Assembly (NCBI RefSeq): GCF_003020115.1
Contig: NZ_PYFX01000003.1
Span: 620,001-684,000, forward strand
Source: Bradyrhizobium sp. MOS002
Lineage (GTDB): Bacteria; Pseudomonadota; Alphaproteobacteria; Rhizobiales; Xanthobacteraceae
Reading direction: 5' to 3'
DNA: 64,000 bases
The position numbers and the translations under genes are program-made. The notes under the pieces are model-generated. The model did no database searches and was not told where the DNA came from. It worked only from the letters and a program-made list of their open reading frames with translations. Positions 51,266-58,868 of this stretch are shown here, in pieces. The stretch's first letter is position 1. Each line of letters begins with the position of its first letter.

Positions 51266-52783
51266 TTGGCGCCGACCCGTGTGATTCATCCGCAAGATGA
51301 CGGCCGGGGCGAACATTTCCGTGTCCGCATCGAAGGATTTGGCGTCGGGACCTGGGATCTCGATCTCAAGACACTGGAATTGGAGTGGTCGGAGACGGCC
51401 AGAATCCTGTTCGGAGTCGAATCCGACCAATCGATGAGTTACGCTCTGTTCCTGTCTCGACTGGAGCCGAACGACCGCGAGCGGATCGAGATCGCGATCC
51501 GGCGCGTCTCCGAACGGGGCGGCAGCTTCGACGTGTCGTTCAGGGTCACGGGGGCGTCGGGCAGAGCGCAGTGGATCCGCGCCCGCGCGGGACTGATTCG
51601 GGACGACGCCGGCGCCGCCCGACATCTCAGCGGCATCTTTCTTGACGTCGATGAGGAGAAGCAGGTCGAGGAAACCTTGCGCACCCGCGAGAGTCACCTC
51701 CGCTCGATCCTCCAGACGATTCCCGACGCCATGATCGTCATCGACGGCCACGGCATCATCCAGTTCTTCAGCACGGCGGCCGAGCGCCTGTTCGGCTGGG
51801 TCGAGTCGGAGGCGATCGGCCAGAACGTCCGCATCCTGATGCCGGAGCCCGACAGCTCACGTCACGACGGCTACATCGCGCGTTACCGCGCCACCAGCGA
51901 CCCGCACATCATCGGCATCGGCCGCATCGTGACCGGCAAGCGCCGCGACGGCACGACCTTCCCGATGCACCTGTCGATCGGCGAGATGCAGTCGGGCGGC
52001 GAGCCCTATTTTACCGGTTTCGTCCGCGATCTTACCGAGCATCAGAAAACCCAGGCGCGGCTCCAAGAACTGCAATCCGAACTCGTCCACGTCTCGCGGC
52101 TGAGCGCGATGGGCGAAATGGCGTCCGCGCTCGCCCACGAGCTCAACCAGCCGCTGGCAGCGATCAGCAACTACATGAAGGGGTCGCGACGGCTGCTCGC
52201 CGGTAGCCAGGATCCGAATACGCCGAAAATCGAGAGCGCGCTGGACCGCGCCGCCGAGCAGGCGTTGCGCGCCGGCCAGATCATCCGCCGCTTGCGCGAC
52301 TTCGTCTCCCGCGGCGAATCTGAGAAAAGGGTCGAGAGCCTGTCCAAGCTGATCGAGGAGGCCGGCGCGCTCGGGCTCGCCGGCGCGCGCGAGCAGAACG
52401 TGCAGCTTCGGTTCAGCCTCAATCCAAATGCCGATCTCGTGCTCGCCGACCGGGTGCAAATCCAGCAGGTGCTGGTCAACCTCTTCCGCAACGCGCTGGA
52501 AGCGATGGCGCAGTCGCCACGGCGCGAGCTCGTCGTCACCAACTCTCGCGCCGCCGACGACATGATCGAGATCGAGGTCTCCGATTCCGGCTCCGGCTTC
52601 CAGGACGACGTCATGCCAAACCTGTTTCAGACTTTTTTCACCACCAAAGACACCGGCATGGGCGTGGGACTGTCCATCAGCCGCTCGATCATCGAGGCTC
52701 ACGGCGGGCGGATGTGGGCCGAGAGCAACGCATCGGGTGGAGCGACATTCCGCTTCACGTTGCCGGCAGCCGATGAGAACTGA
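51266..52783 (+). CDS. fixL: oxygen-sensing haem PAS histidine kinase FixL
   Basis: 505 aa from the TTG at 51266 (GGGAG nearby). This start gives the same length as B. diazoefficiens FixL and puts the known residues at their known numbers: haem ligand His200 (SSRHDGYIARY), Arg206, His214, Arg220 (GIGR) and phospho-acceptor His291 (ALAHELNQPL). A first PAS domain precedes the haem PAS. The ATP domain has NLFRNALEAM, DSGSGF and GMGVGLSISRSIIEAHGG. No membrane span: a soluble sensor. fixJ starts 3 nt after its stop. Confidence 0.96.
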   Translation: MAPTRVIHPQDDGRGEHFRVRIEGFGVGTWDLDLKTLELEWSETARILFGVESDQSMSYALFLSRLEPNDRERIEIAIRRVSERGGSFDVSFRVTGASGRAQWIRARAGLIRDDAGAARHLSGIFLDVDEEKQVEETLRTRESHLRSILQTIPDAMIVIDGHGIIQFFSTAAERLFGWVESEAIGQNVRILMPEPDSSRHDGYIARYRATSDPHIIGIGRIVTGKRRDGTTFPMHLSIGEMQSGGEPYFTGFVRDLTEHQKTQARLQELQSELVHVSRLSAMGEMASALAHELNQPLAAISNYMKGSRRLLAGSQDPNTPKIESALDRAAEQALRAGQIIRRLRDFVSRGESEKRVESLSKLIEEAGALGLAGAREQNVQLRFSLNPNADLVLADRVQIQQVLVNLFRNALEAMAQSPRRELVVTNSRAADDMIEIEVSDSGSGFQDDVMPNLFQTFFTTKDTGMGVGLSISRSIIEAHGGRMWAESNASGGATFRFTLPAADEN

Positions 52784-52786
52784 TCC

Positions 52787-53404
52787 ATGACGACCAAGGG
52801 AATCATCTACGTCATTGACGACGACGAGGCGATGCGAGATTCGCTGAACTTCCTGCTGGATTCAGCTGGCTTCGGCGTCACACTGTTCGACAACGCGCAG
52901 AGTTTTCTCGACGCCCTGCCCGGCCTCGCCTTCGGCTGCGTCGTTTCCGACGTGCGGATGCCCGGCATCGATGGGATCGAGTTACTGAAGCGCCTGAAGG
53001 CGCAGCGCAGCCGGTTTCCAATCCTGATCATGACCGGCCATGGCGACGTGCCCCTTGCGGTCGAGGCGATGAAGCTCGGCGCCATGGATTTCCTGGAAAA
53101 GCCGTTCGAAGATGACCGTCTCGTCGCCATGATCGAATCCGCGATCCGCGAGGGCGAGCCGGCGGCCAAGAACGAGGCCATAGCCCAGGACGTCGCCGCT
53201 CGCGTCGCTTCCTTGAGCCCCAGGGAACGCCAGGTCATGGAGGGGCTGATCGCGGGCCTCTCCAACAAGCTGATCGCCCGCGAGTACGACATCAGCCCGC
53301 GCACCATCGAGGTCTACCGGGCTAACGTGATGACCAAGATGCAGGCCAACAGTCTGTCGGAACTGGTGCGGCTGGCGATGCGCGCTGGAATGCTCAACGA
53401 TTGA
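52787..53404 (+). CDS. fixJ: response regulator FixJ
   Basis: 205 aa. Receiver domain with phospho-acceptor Asp55 (VVSDVRMPG) and acidic triad DDDE at residues 11-14; LuxR-type HTH from about residue 145 (LSPRERQVMEGLIAGLSNKL, ISPRTIEVYRANVMTKM). Activates fixK when phosphorylated by FixL. Co-transcribed with fixL (gap 3 nt). Confidence 0.96.
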   Translation: MTTKGIIYVIDDDEAMRDSLNFLLDSAGFGVTLFDNAQSFLDALPGLAFGCVVSDVRMPGIDGIELLKRLKAQRSRFPILIMTGHGDVPLAVEAMKLGAMDFLEKPFEDDRLVAMIESAIREGEPAAKNEAIAQDVAARVASLSPRERQVMEGLIAGLSNKLIAREYDISPRTIEVYRANVMTKMQANSLSELVRLAMRAGMLND

Positions 53405-53415
53405 AGTCAGCAGGA

Positions 53416-53429
53416 TTGAGGCAAGTCAA
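53416..53429 (+). promoter_or_regulatory. FixK box upstream of the single-receiver gene
   Basis: TTGA-GGCAAG-TCAA, full match to TTGA-N6-TCAA, in the 58-nt gap after fixJ. A FixK-type activator acts at about -41.5, which places the transcription start near 53464. Confidence 0.65.
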
Positions 53430-53498
53430 ACCCCTCCGCCCGCCCTGTGCTAGCAGGTATGGATGATTGAGATCAGCTCCCATCCTGAGCGGCGCCCG

Positions 53499-53885
53499 AT
53501 GTCGTCACCTGCAAAGCCAACCATCTATGTGGTCGACGACGATGCCGCTGTGCTCGGCTCGCTGAGGTTCTTGCTGGAAACTGACGGTTTTGCCGTGCGG
53601 ACCTTCAGGAACGCCACGGCGCTGCTCAATGCGGCGAGCCCGTCCGGTGCAGACTGTTACGTGATCGACTACAAGATGCCCGACATCAACGGCATCGAGC
53701 TGGCCGGGCGACTGCGCCAGTCGGAGGGCGATACCCCGGTGATCCTGATCACCGGCTATCCCGACTCGAATATCTCGGCCCGGGCGGCGGCCGCAGGCGT
53801 GAATGAAGTGATTCTGAAGCCGCTTCTGGACGAAAACCTGGTCAAACGCATTCGCCACGCGATCCAGAACCGGGTCCATAGCTGA
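53499..53885 (+). CDS. single-domain response regulator between fixJ and fixK
   Basis: 128 aa receiver only. Acidic pocket in VVDDDAAV, phospho-acceptor Asp in YVIDYKMPDINGIEL, and Thr/Lys switch residues (ILITGYP, ILKPL). No output domain. I prefer the ATG at 53499 over 53463 because the FixK box predicts a transcript starting near 53464. The conserved neighbour in Bradyrhizobium lies in the same place; it may buffer phosphate from FixL. Its position gives FixK control over a possible modulator of its own activator. Confidence 0.85.
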   Translation: MSSPAKPTIYVVDDDAAVLGSLRFLLETDGFAVRTFRNATALLNAASPSGADCYVIDYKMPDINGIELAGRLRQSEGDTPVILITGYPDSNISARAAAAGVNEVILKPLLDENLVKRIRHAIQNRVHS

Positions 53886-53896
53886 CCTACGGGATT

Positions 53897-53904
53897 CTAC
53901 GTAA
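53897..53904 (+). promoter_or_regulatory. possible FixJ site upstream of fixK
   Basis: CTACGTAA matches the reverse of the FixJ core GTAMGTAG in 7 of 8 bases, about 85 nt before the fixK ATG. Confidence 0.4.
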
Positions 53905-53988
53905 GGCAACCCCCTTAAGATATCTCGCGAAATTTTCGAAGCCCCCGATACCGCCTACCAAAGCGTCATCACAACGGAGATGGCGCAG

Positions 53989-54687
53989 ATGCTGACCCAG
54001 ACCTTCAACACCCCGGCGATCAACACCCAGATCGGTGGCAAGATCGCACCCGCCCATCCCGTCTCAGACCAGTTCGGCGCGATTGCCGGCCATGTCGGCC
54101 TCGTTGCCACCGAGTTCTCCTACCGCAAGGAAGAGGAGATCTATGGTGAGGACGAGCCGGCCGAGTATGTCTATCAGGTCGTCACCGGCGCCGTGCGCAG
54201 CTACAAGCTTCTCTCCGACGGCCGCCGCCAGATCGGCTCCTTCCACCTTGCCGGCGACGTATTCGGCCTCGAATCCGGCACCACCCACCGCCTTGCTGCT
54301 GAAGCTATCATCGACACCACGGTGCGCCTCGTGAAGCGCGCGAGCCTCGAGAAGGCCGCAGCCACCGACGTCCAGGTCGCCCGCAAGCTCTGGGCCATGA
54401 CCGCTGGTGAGCTTCGTCACGCCGAAGACCACATGCTGCTGCTGGGCCGCAAGACCGCCATGGAGCGCGTCGCAACTTTCCTGCTCGAGATGGACCGCCG
54501 CCTTGCGGTTGCCGGCATGATGGCGCTGCCGATGTGCCGCCGCGACATCGGCGACTATCTCGGTCTCACGCTCGAGACCGTCTCGCGCGCGCTGTCGCAG
54601 CTTCACGCCCAAGGCATTCTCGGCTTCTCCGGCGCCCGCCAGATCGTGCTGCGCAACCGGGCCCGCCTGCACAATCTCGACGCCTGA
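53989..54687 (+). CDS. fixK2: CRP/FNR-family regulator FixK2
   Basis: 232 aa from the ATG at 53989. With this start the redox-sensitive Cys falls at 183 (ALPMCRRDIGDYLGLT), as in B. diazoefficiens FixK2; the in-frame ATG at 53980 would shift it. N-terminal cyclic-nucleotide-like barrel (no FNR Fe-S Cys cluster) and C-terminal HTH (IGDYLGLTLETVSRALSQLH). Activates fixNOQP, fixGHIS and other microaerobic genes. A strong terminator follows. Confidence 0.96.
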   Translation: MLTQTFNTPAINTQIGGKIAPAHPVSDQFGAIAGHVGLVATEFSYRKEEEIYGEDEPAEYVYQVVTGAVRSYKLLSDGRRQIGSFHLAGDVFGLESGTTHRLAAEAIIDTTVRLVKRASLEKAAATDVQVARKLWAMTAGELRHAEDHMLLLGRKTAMERVATFLLEMDRRLAVAGMMALPMCRRDIGDYLGLTLETVSRALSQLHAQGILGFSGARQIVLRNRARLHNLDA

Positions 54688-54708
54688 TCTCCCCTCTCGC
54701 ACCCCCTC

Positions 54709-54738
54709 ATGGCCGGCTGAATTGGTTCAGCCGGCCAT
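54709..54738. terminator. bidirectional terminator, fixK2 / MFS
   Basis: ATGGCCGGCTGAA-TTGG-TTCAGCCGGCCAT, a perfect 13-bp stem, then TTTCTTTT on the plus strand. The stop codon of the convergent MFS gene (54727-54729) is inside the stem. Confidence 0.88.
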
Positions 54739-56067
54739 TTCTTTTGCTGCGATCATGCCCTTGCGCCGCGTCTCCGGCATCACGAGCAGAATAAGCAGAA
54801 GTCCCGTCGCCGCGACCCCGGACAGTCCTGTGAACGCCATGGCATTGCCGAATTTATCGCTGACATAGCCGCCAAGCGCGGTGCTCAGCGACGCACCGAT
54901 GCCCATTGCCGTGCCGACGATGCCCTGCGCGAGGTTGAAGTGGCCGCTGCCGAAGGCGACGTCGGCCACGATCAGCGGGATCATCACCGCGAACACCGCC
55001 GCGGTGAGGCCGTCGAACACCTGCACCAGCACCAGCAGATACGGATCGCGCACGGTCGCGAACAGCAGACCGCGAATCGTCAGCGCCGCGAATCCAATCA
55101 GCAGCAGCGGCCTGCGGCCCCATGCTTGCGCTTTGCGCCCGACGCTCGGCGACAGCAGCGCCACGATCGCCTGCGGCACGACGATGCAAAAAGCGACGAG
55201 CACCGTCGCCCACTCGCTCGATCGCGCCGTCACCGCGCTTGCCATCAGCGGCATCATCGAGGCGTTCGCGAGTTGTAACAAGAGCACGCTGAGCGCAAAG
55301 ACGATGAGCGGCCGCTGCCGGATCAGATGCCAGATATTGGTGTCGCCGCGATCCTCCGCCTCGCGGGGCATCTCGCCGTGACAGCGCGCGATGTCGACCT
55401 CGTGCTCGCGGATGCGGGAGAGTGCGATCAAAGTGGGGATTGCGAGCAGGAAGGTGACCAGGAATACCGAGCGGCTCGACAGCAGATAGCCGGCCGTTCC
55501 CATCACGGCGGCGGCAACGCCGTTGCCAAGCGAAGCAAAGCGCGCGTTGCGGCCGAGACGCTCGCCGATCGCGAGTGGGCCGACCAGACCGAGGCTGATC
55601 GCCGCGATCGCCGGTCCGAGCACGCAGCTTGCTGCCGCGTGCAAGGTGGCCGCAGCCACCACCACGGGGAAGATCGGCATCGCCGCATAGGCGAGCGCGC
55701 AGCAGCCGATGGTGGCGATGGCGAGGCCTGCAACCAGCCGCTCGGATTTCGCGGCATCGATGATGGCGCCGCCCGGCATCTGGCCGATCAGGGCAACGAT
55801 GCCGCCGATCGACAGCACGAGGCCGATCTCGACCTGGGTCCATTTCTGGGTCGTCAGGTAGACCGCGATGAACGGCCCGAATCCGGTCTGCACGTCGGCG
55901 AGGAAGAAGATGAACCAGTCGAGGCCGCGCAGGCTCTGGCGCGACGGCGCCGGAATGCCGGCAGGCGACGGCGCCGAGACGTTGTCCTGCTCAACGCGGC
56001 CTTCGCGATCCCCATAATTCGGCTTCCTTGATAACAGCACCGGCGGCCATTCCTCCCCGCGCCTCAC
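54727..56067 (-). CDS. MFS transporter
   Basis: 446 aa, 12 hydrophobic segments, with an N-terminal hydrophilic lead of about 45 residues. LDWFIFFLADVQTGFGPFIAVYL and MPGGAIIDAAKSERLVAG are typical of the small-solute/drug MFS subgroup. The GTG start overlaps the stop of the PRC-barrel gene by 4 nt (GTGA), so it is translationally coupled. Its last codons form one arm of the fixK2 terminator. Substrate unknown. Confidence 0.85.
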   Translation of the reverse strand: MRRGEEWPPVLLSRKPNYGDREGRVEQDNVSAPSPAGIPAPSRQSLRGLDWFIFFLADVQTGFGPFIAVYLTTQKWTQVEIGLVLSIGGIVALIGQMPGGAIIDAAKSERLVAGLAIATIGCCALAYAAMPIFPVVVAAATLHAAASCVLGPAIAAISLGLVGPLAIGERLGRNARFASLGNGVAAAVMGTAGYLLSSRSVFLVTFLLAIPTLIALSRIREHEVDIARCHGEMPREAEDRGDTNIWHLIRQRPLIVFALSVLLLQLANASMMPLMASAVTARSSEWATVLVAFCIVVPQAIVALLSPSVGRKAQAWGRRPLLLIGFAALTIRGLLFATVRDPYLLVLVQVFDGLTAAVFAVMIPLIVADVAFGSGHFNLAQGIVGTAMGIGASLSTALGGYVSDKFGNAMAFTGLSGVAATGLLLILLVMPETRRKGMIAAKEMAG

Positions 56068-56585
56068 TGAACGGCTTGCAGAGGCTGCAGGCTGCCGGAC
56101 GCGCCGAGCACCACCATCGGCGTGTCCTCCTTGTATTCCGGCGCGGCTGCGACCTGTGCCTTGGTCAATTCCAGCGTGATGCTGTCCTTCTTGTTGACGA
56201 TCTTGCCGAACCGCATCGCGTTCCAGTCCACCACGATCTTGCGGCTGCCGACCCCGAGGAAGCCGCCGAAATCGATCACTGCGGCGCGGACGTGCCCACT
56301 CCGATCGACGATGACGTCGACGATGCGGCCCATGTCCTCGTTCGCCGCGCTGAGCACGTCACGGCCAAGCACACCGTGCGCATCGCTCGCGCCGATGATC
56401 GTCACCGACGGCGGTGGCGCGGCATTCTTTGGCGTGACGGGGACCGATGACGCCGGCGGCTGCATCGTCGGCGGTGCATTCGCTTCAGTCGAGGGTGCGG
56501 GCGACTCCTCCGCGGCGCGTGACACCGCGAGCGTCATTCCTCCGACCATCACGACGCCCAGGGCCAACCATCCGGCGGTACGCAT
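56064..56585 (-). CDS. exported PRC-barrel domain protein
   Basis: 173 aa. Signal/anchor at the N-terminus (GWLALGVVMVGGMTLAVSRA), a Pro/Ala/Glu-rich linker, then a PRC-barrel (residues 75-145: DVLSAANEDMGRIVDVIVDR, RAAVIDFGGFLGVGSRKIVV). PRC-barrels are small beta folds also used in RimM and photosynthetic reaction centre H; here periplasmic and of unknown role. GGAGG before the ATG. Confidence 0.82.
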   Translation of the reverse strand: MRTAGWLALGVVMVGGMTLAVSRAAEESPAPSTEANAPPTMQPPASSVPVTPKNAAPPPSVTIIGASDAHGVLGRDVLSAANEDMGRIVDVIVDRSGHVRAAVIDFGGFLGVGSRKIVVDWNAMRFGKIVNKKDSITLELTKAQVAAAPEYKEDTPMVVLGASGSLQPLQAVQ

Positions 56586-56607
56586 GCACCCTCCTCCCGG
56601 CGCGCCG

Positions 56608-58812
56608 CTAGCGCGCCAGCACGATCGAGACCTGGATCTGGCCACGCGTGCGCAACACCTCCAGCGCCACGTCGTCGCCATGACGGCTGACGCGCAAATC
56701 GACGCTGGACTCGCCCAGACGCAAATCGCGCAAGATCACCTCGTGCAGGAACGCCGGCAGATGCGGATTGCGCAGCCGGATCTCGCCGCGCGCCACGTCG
56801 AACTCGATGCCCAGCGCCGCCTCCAATAGCGTGAACGCGGTTGCGCTGGCCCAGGCCTGCGGCGCGCAGGCGACCGGATAGAGCGTCGGGCCGCGCCGCT
56901 TTTCGCGTCGGAAACCGCAGAACAATTCGGGCAACCGGCGCAGGTCCATGTAGGTGGCGGCGTCGAACAGTCCCTTGAAGACATGCGCGACCGAATGCTT
57001 AAGCCCGTAGCGCGCGAGCCCGAGCGCGATCAGCGCATTGTCGTGCGGCCAGATCGACCCGTTATGATAGGACATCGGGTTGTAACGCACCTCGCCGACA
57101 GCGACGGTCCGGATGCCCCAGCCCGAGAAGAAATGCGGCTGCATCAAATCGGCGGCGACGAGGCGCGCGCGGTCCTCGCGGATCATGCCGCTGAACAGGA
57201 TCTGGCCGGCGTTCGAGGTCCGCACCTTGCAGGGCCGCTTCCTGCCGTCGAGCGCAAGCGCATAGGTGCCGAGCTCCTCGCACCAGAACGCGGCCTCGAA
57301 ACGCTCGGCCAGCGTCTTGGCCTCGGTCTCTAGCTTTTTGGCGAGATCAGGCTTGCCGAGCCGGAGCGCACACCGCGCGGCGAGCCGCTTGGCGGCAAAG
57401 ACGTAACCCTGCACCTCGGCCAGCGCGAGATTGCCTTCCGCAAGCTGGCCATCGGCATGGAAGATCGCGTCGTAGGAATCCTTCCAGCCCTGGTTGGCGA
57501 GGCCCTTTTCCGTAGCCCGCTGATATTCGACGAAGCCGTCCTTGTCGGGGTCACCGGGCCCGTCGATCCAGGCCAGTCCCGCCTCGATCGCCGGCCACAG
57601 CTCGGTCAACGTGGTCTCGTCGCCGGTGCGCTCGAAATAGCTTCCCGCCAGCAGGACGAACAAGGCCGTGGAATCGACGCTGCCGTAATATTGCGCGAAC
57701 GGCACCTCGCGCAGCGCCGCCATCTCGCCGCCGCGCATCTCATGCAGGATCTTGCCCGGCGCGGCATCGGCGAGCGGGTCGACCGCCTTGGCCTGGAAAT
57801 GGGCGAGCCGCCGCAGCACGCCCTTGGCGATTCGCGGGTCGACCCACAGCATCTGCAGCGCGGTGATCAGCCCGTCGCGGCCGAACGTCGTCGAGTACCA
57901 GGGAATCCCCGCATAGGGATAGCGGCCCTGCGGCGTTTCCGTCATCAGCATGTTGAGGTCGGCCATGGCCTGGCACAGCACCTCGTTGAAGATGTTGTTG
58001 GAGGTCTCGATGCTGGCGGCCCCCATCGTCGATTGCCGCATCTCGCGGCGGTGGGCGAGCAGGCTCCTGAAAAAGCGCGCCGGCTTCTCCGCGATGGGCC
58101 GGTTGCAGGACACGGCCACGAACAGGGATTTCGACTCATGAGGGTCGAGTTCGAGCTGCCAGGTCGCGGCATTCACCGACAATTTCGTCGGACGCGGGTC
58201 GAAATGCAGGCCCGTGGTGCGCTCGGCGTCATCGAGACCGCGGTAGTCGAACAGCACGTCGGTCGGTCCTAACAGCCGGCTCGAGCCGATGCCGCGGCGC
58301 GGGCGCCGTTCGCCGCGGACCTCGAACAGATCGGCGAAATCGTTGTCGAACAGCAGCGTCAGCGCGAAGCCGGCCGGGCGGTCGCCGTGGTTCTGCACGC
58401 CGATGCGCTGATAGGCGGTGCCGCGCCACAGGAAGATCGTGCGCACGATGTGCAGCAGGTCCTTTTGCAGCACGAGGCTGCCCTGCCGGTAGATGTCCGG
58501 ATTGGTGAGATCGACCGTCAGGGCTGAATTGTCGTCCCGCAGGTTCGAGCCCAGCAGCAACGGCTGGAGATCGTCGAGCACGAGCTCGAGCCGCGCAAGG
58601 TAGCGCGTGTCGTGATGAAACAGGCCATCGGGCCCGCCGGCCGAAGCGCCGATGTCGCCATGGCTGTCGAGCACGATAAAGGTGTCGTCGTGCTTGAGCG
58701 AACGCCGCGGCCGCGCCGACGGTCCCGTCATCGGAATATAGAAAGGCTGCTCCGCGACCTGGTCCAGGGTCCGCGTCACGGAGACGAATTGGGTAACGGC
58801 TTCAGCCGACAT
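56608..58812 (-). CDS. glycogen-debranching-type amylo-alpha-1,6-glucosidase
   Basis: 734 aa. An N-terminal domain (residues 30-270) of the glycogen-debranching N-terminal type (DTFIVLDSHGDIGASAGGPD, GLFHHDTRYLARLELVLDD), followed by an (alpha/alpha)6 glucosidase domain (GIPWYSTTFGRDGLITALQML, DNALIALGLARYGL). It may act on alpha-1,6 branches or on trehalose-type glycans; no adjacent glg genes settle this. GGGGAG seven nt before the ATG at 58812. Confidence 0.82.
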   Translation of the reverse strand: MSAEAVTQFVSVTRTLDQVAEQPFYIPMTGPSARPRRSLKHDDTFIVLDSHGDIGASAGGPDGLFHHDTRYLARLELVLDDLQPLLLGSNLRDDNSALTVDLTNPDIYRQGSLVLQKDLLHIVRTIFLWRGTAYQRIGVQNHGDRPAGFALTLLFDNDFADLFEVRGERRPRRGIGSSRLLGPTDVLFDYRGLDDAERTTGLHFDPRPTKLSVNAATWQLELDPHESKSLFVAVSCNRPIAEKPARFFRSLLAHRREMRQSTMGAASIETSNNIFNEVLCQAMADLNMLMTETPQGRYPYAGIPWYSTTFGRDGLITALQMLWVDPRIAKGVLRRLAHFQAKAVDPLADAAPGKILHEMRGGEMAALREVPFAQYYGSVDSTALFVLLAGSYFERTGDETTLTELWPAIEAGLAWIDGPGDPDKDGFVEYQRATEKGLANQGWKDSYDAIFHADGQLAEGNLALAEVQGYVFAAKRLAARCALRLGKPDLAKKLETEAKTLAERFEAAFWCEELGTYALALDGRKRPCKVRTSNAGQILFSGMIREDRARLVAADLMQPHFFSGWGIRTVAVGEVRYNPMSYHNGSIWPHDNALIALGLARYGLKHSVAHVFKGLFDAATYMDLRRLPELFCGFRREKRRGPTLYPVACAPQAWASATAFTLLEAALGIEFDVARGEIRLRNPHLPAFLHEVILRDLRLGESSVDLRVSRHGDDVALEVLRTRGQIQVSIVLAR

Positions 58813-58868
58813 CAACAGCTCCCCTGCGCTTGTTTCGACACGCAACCGACTCGAACGCGACTGTTGGT

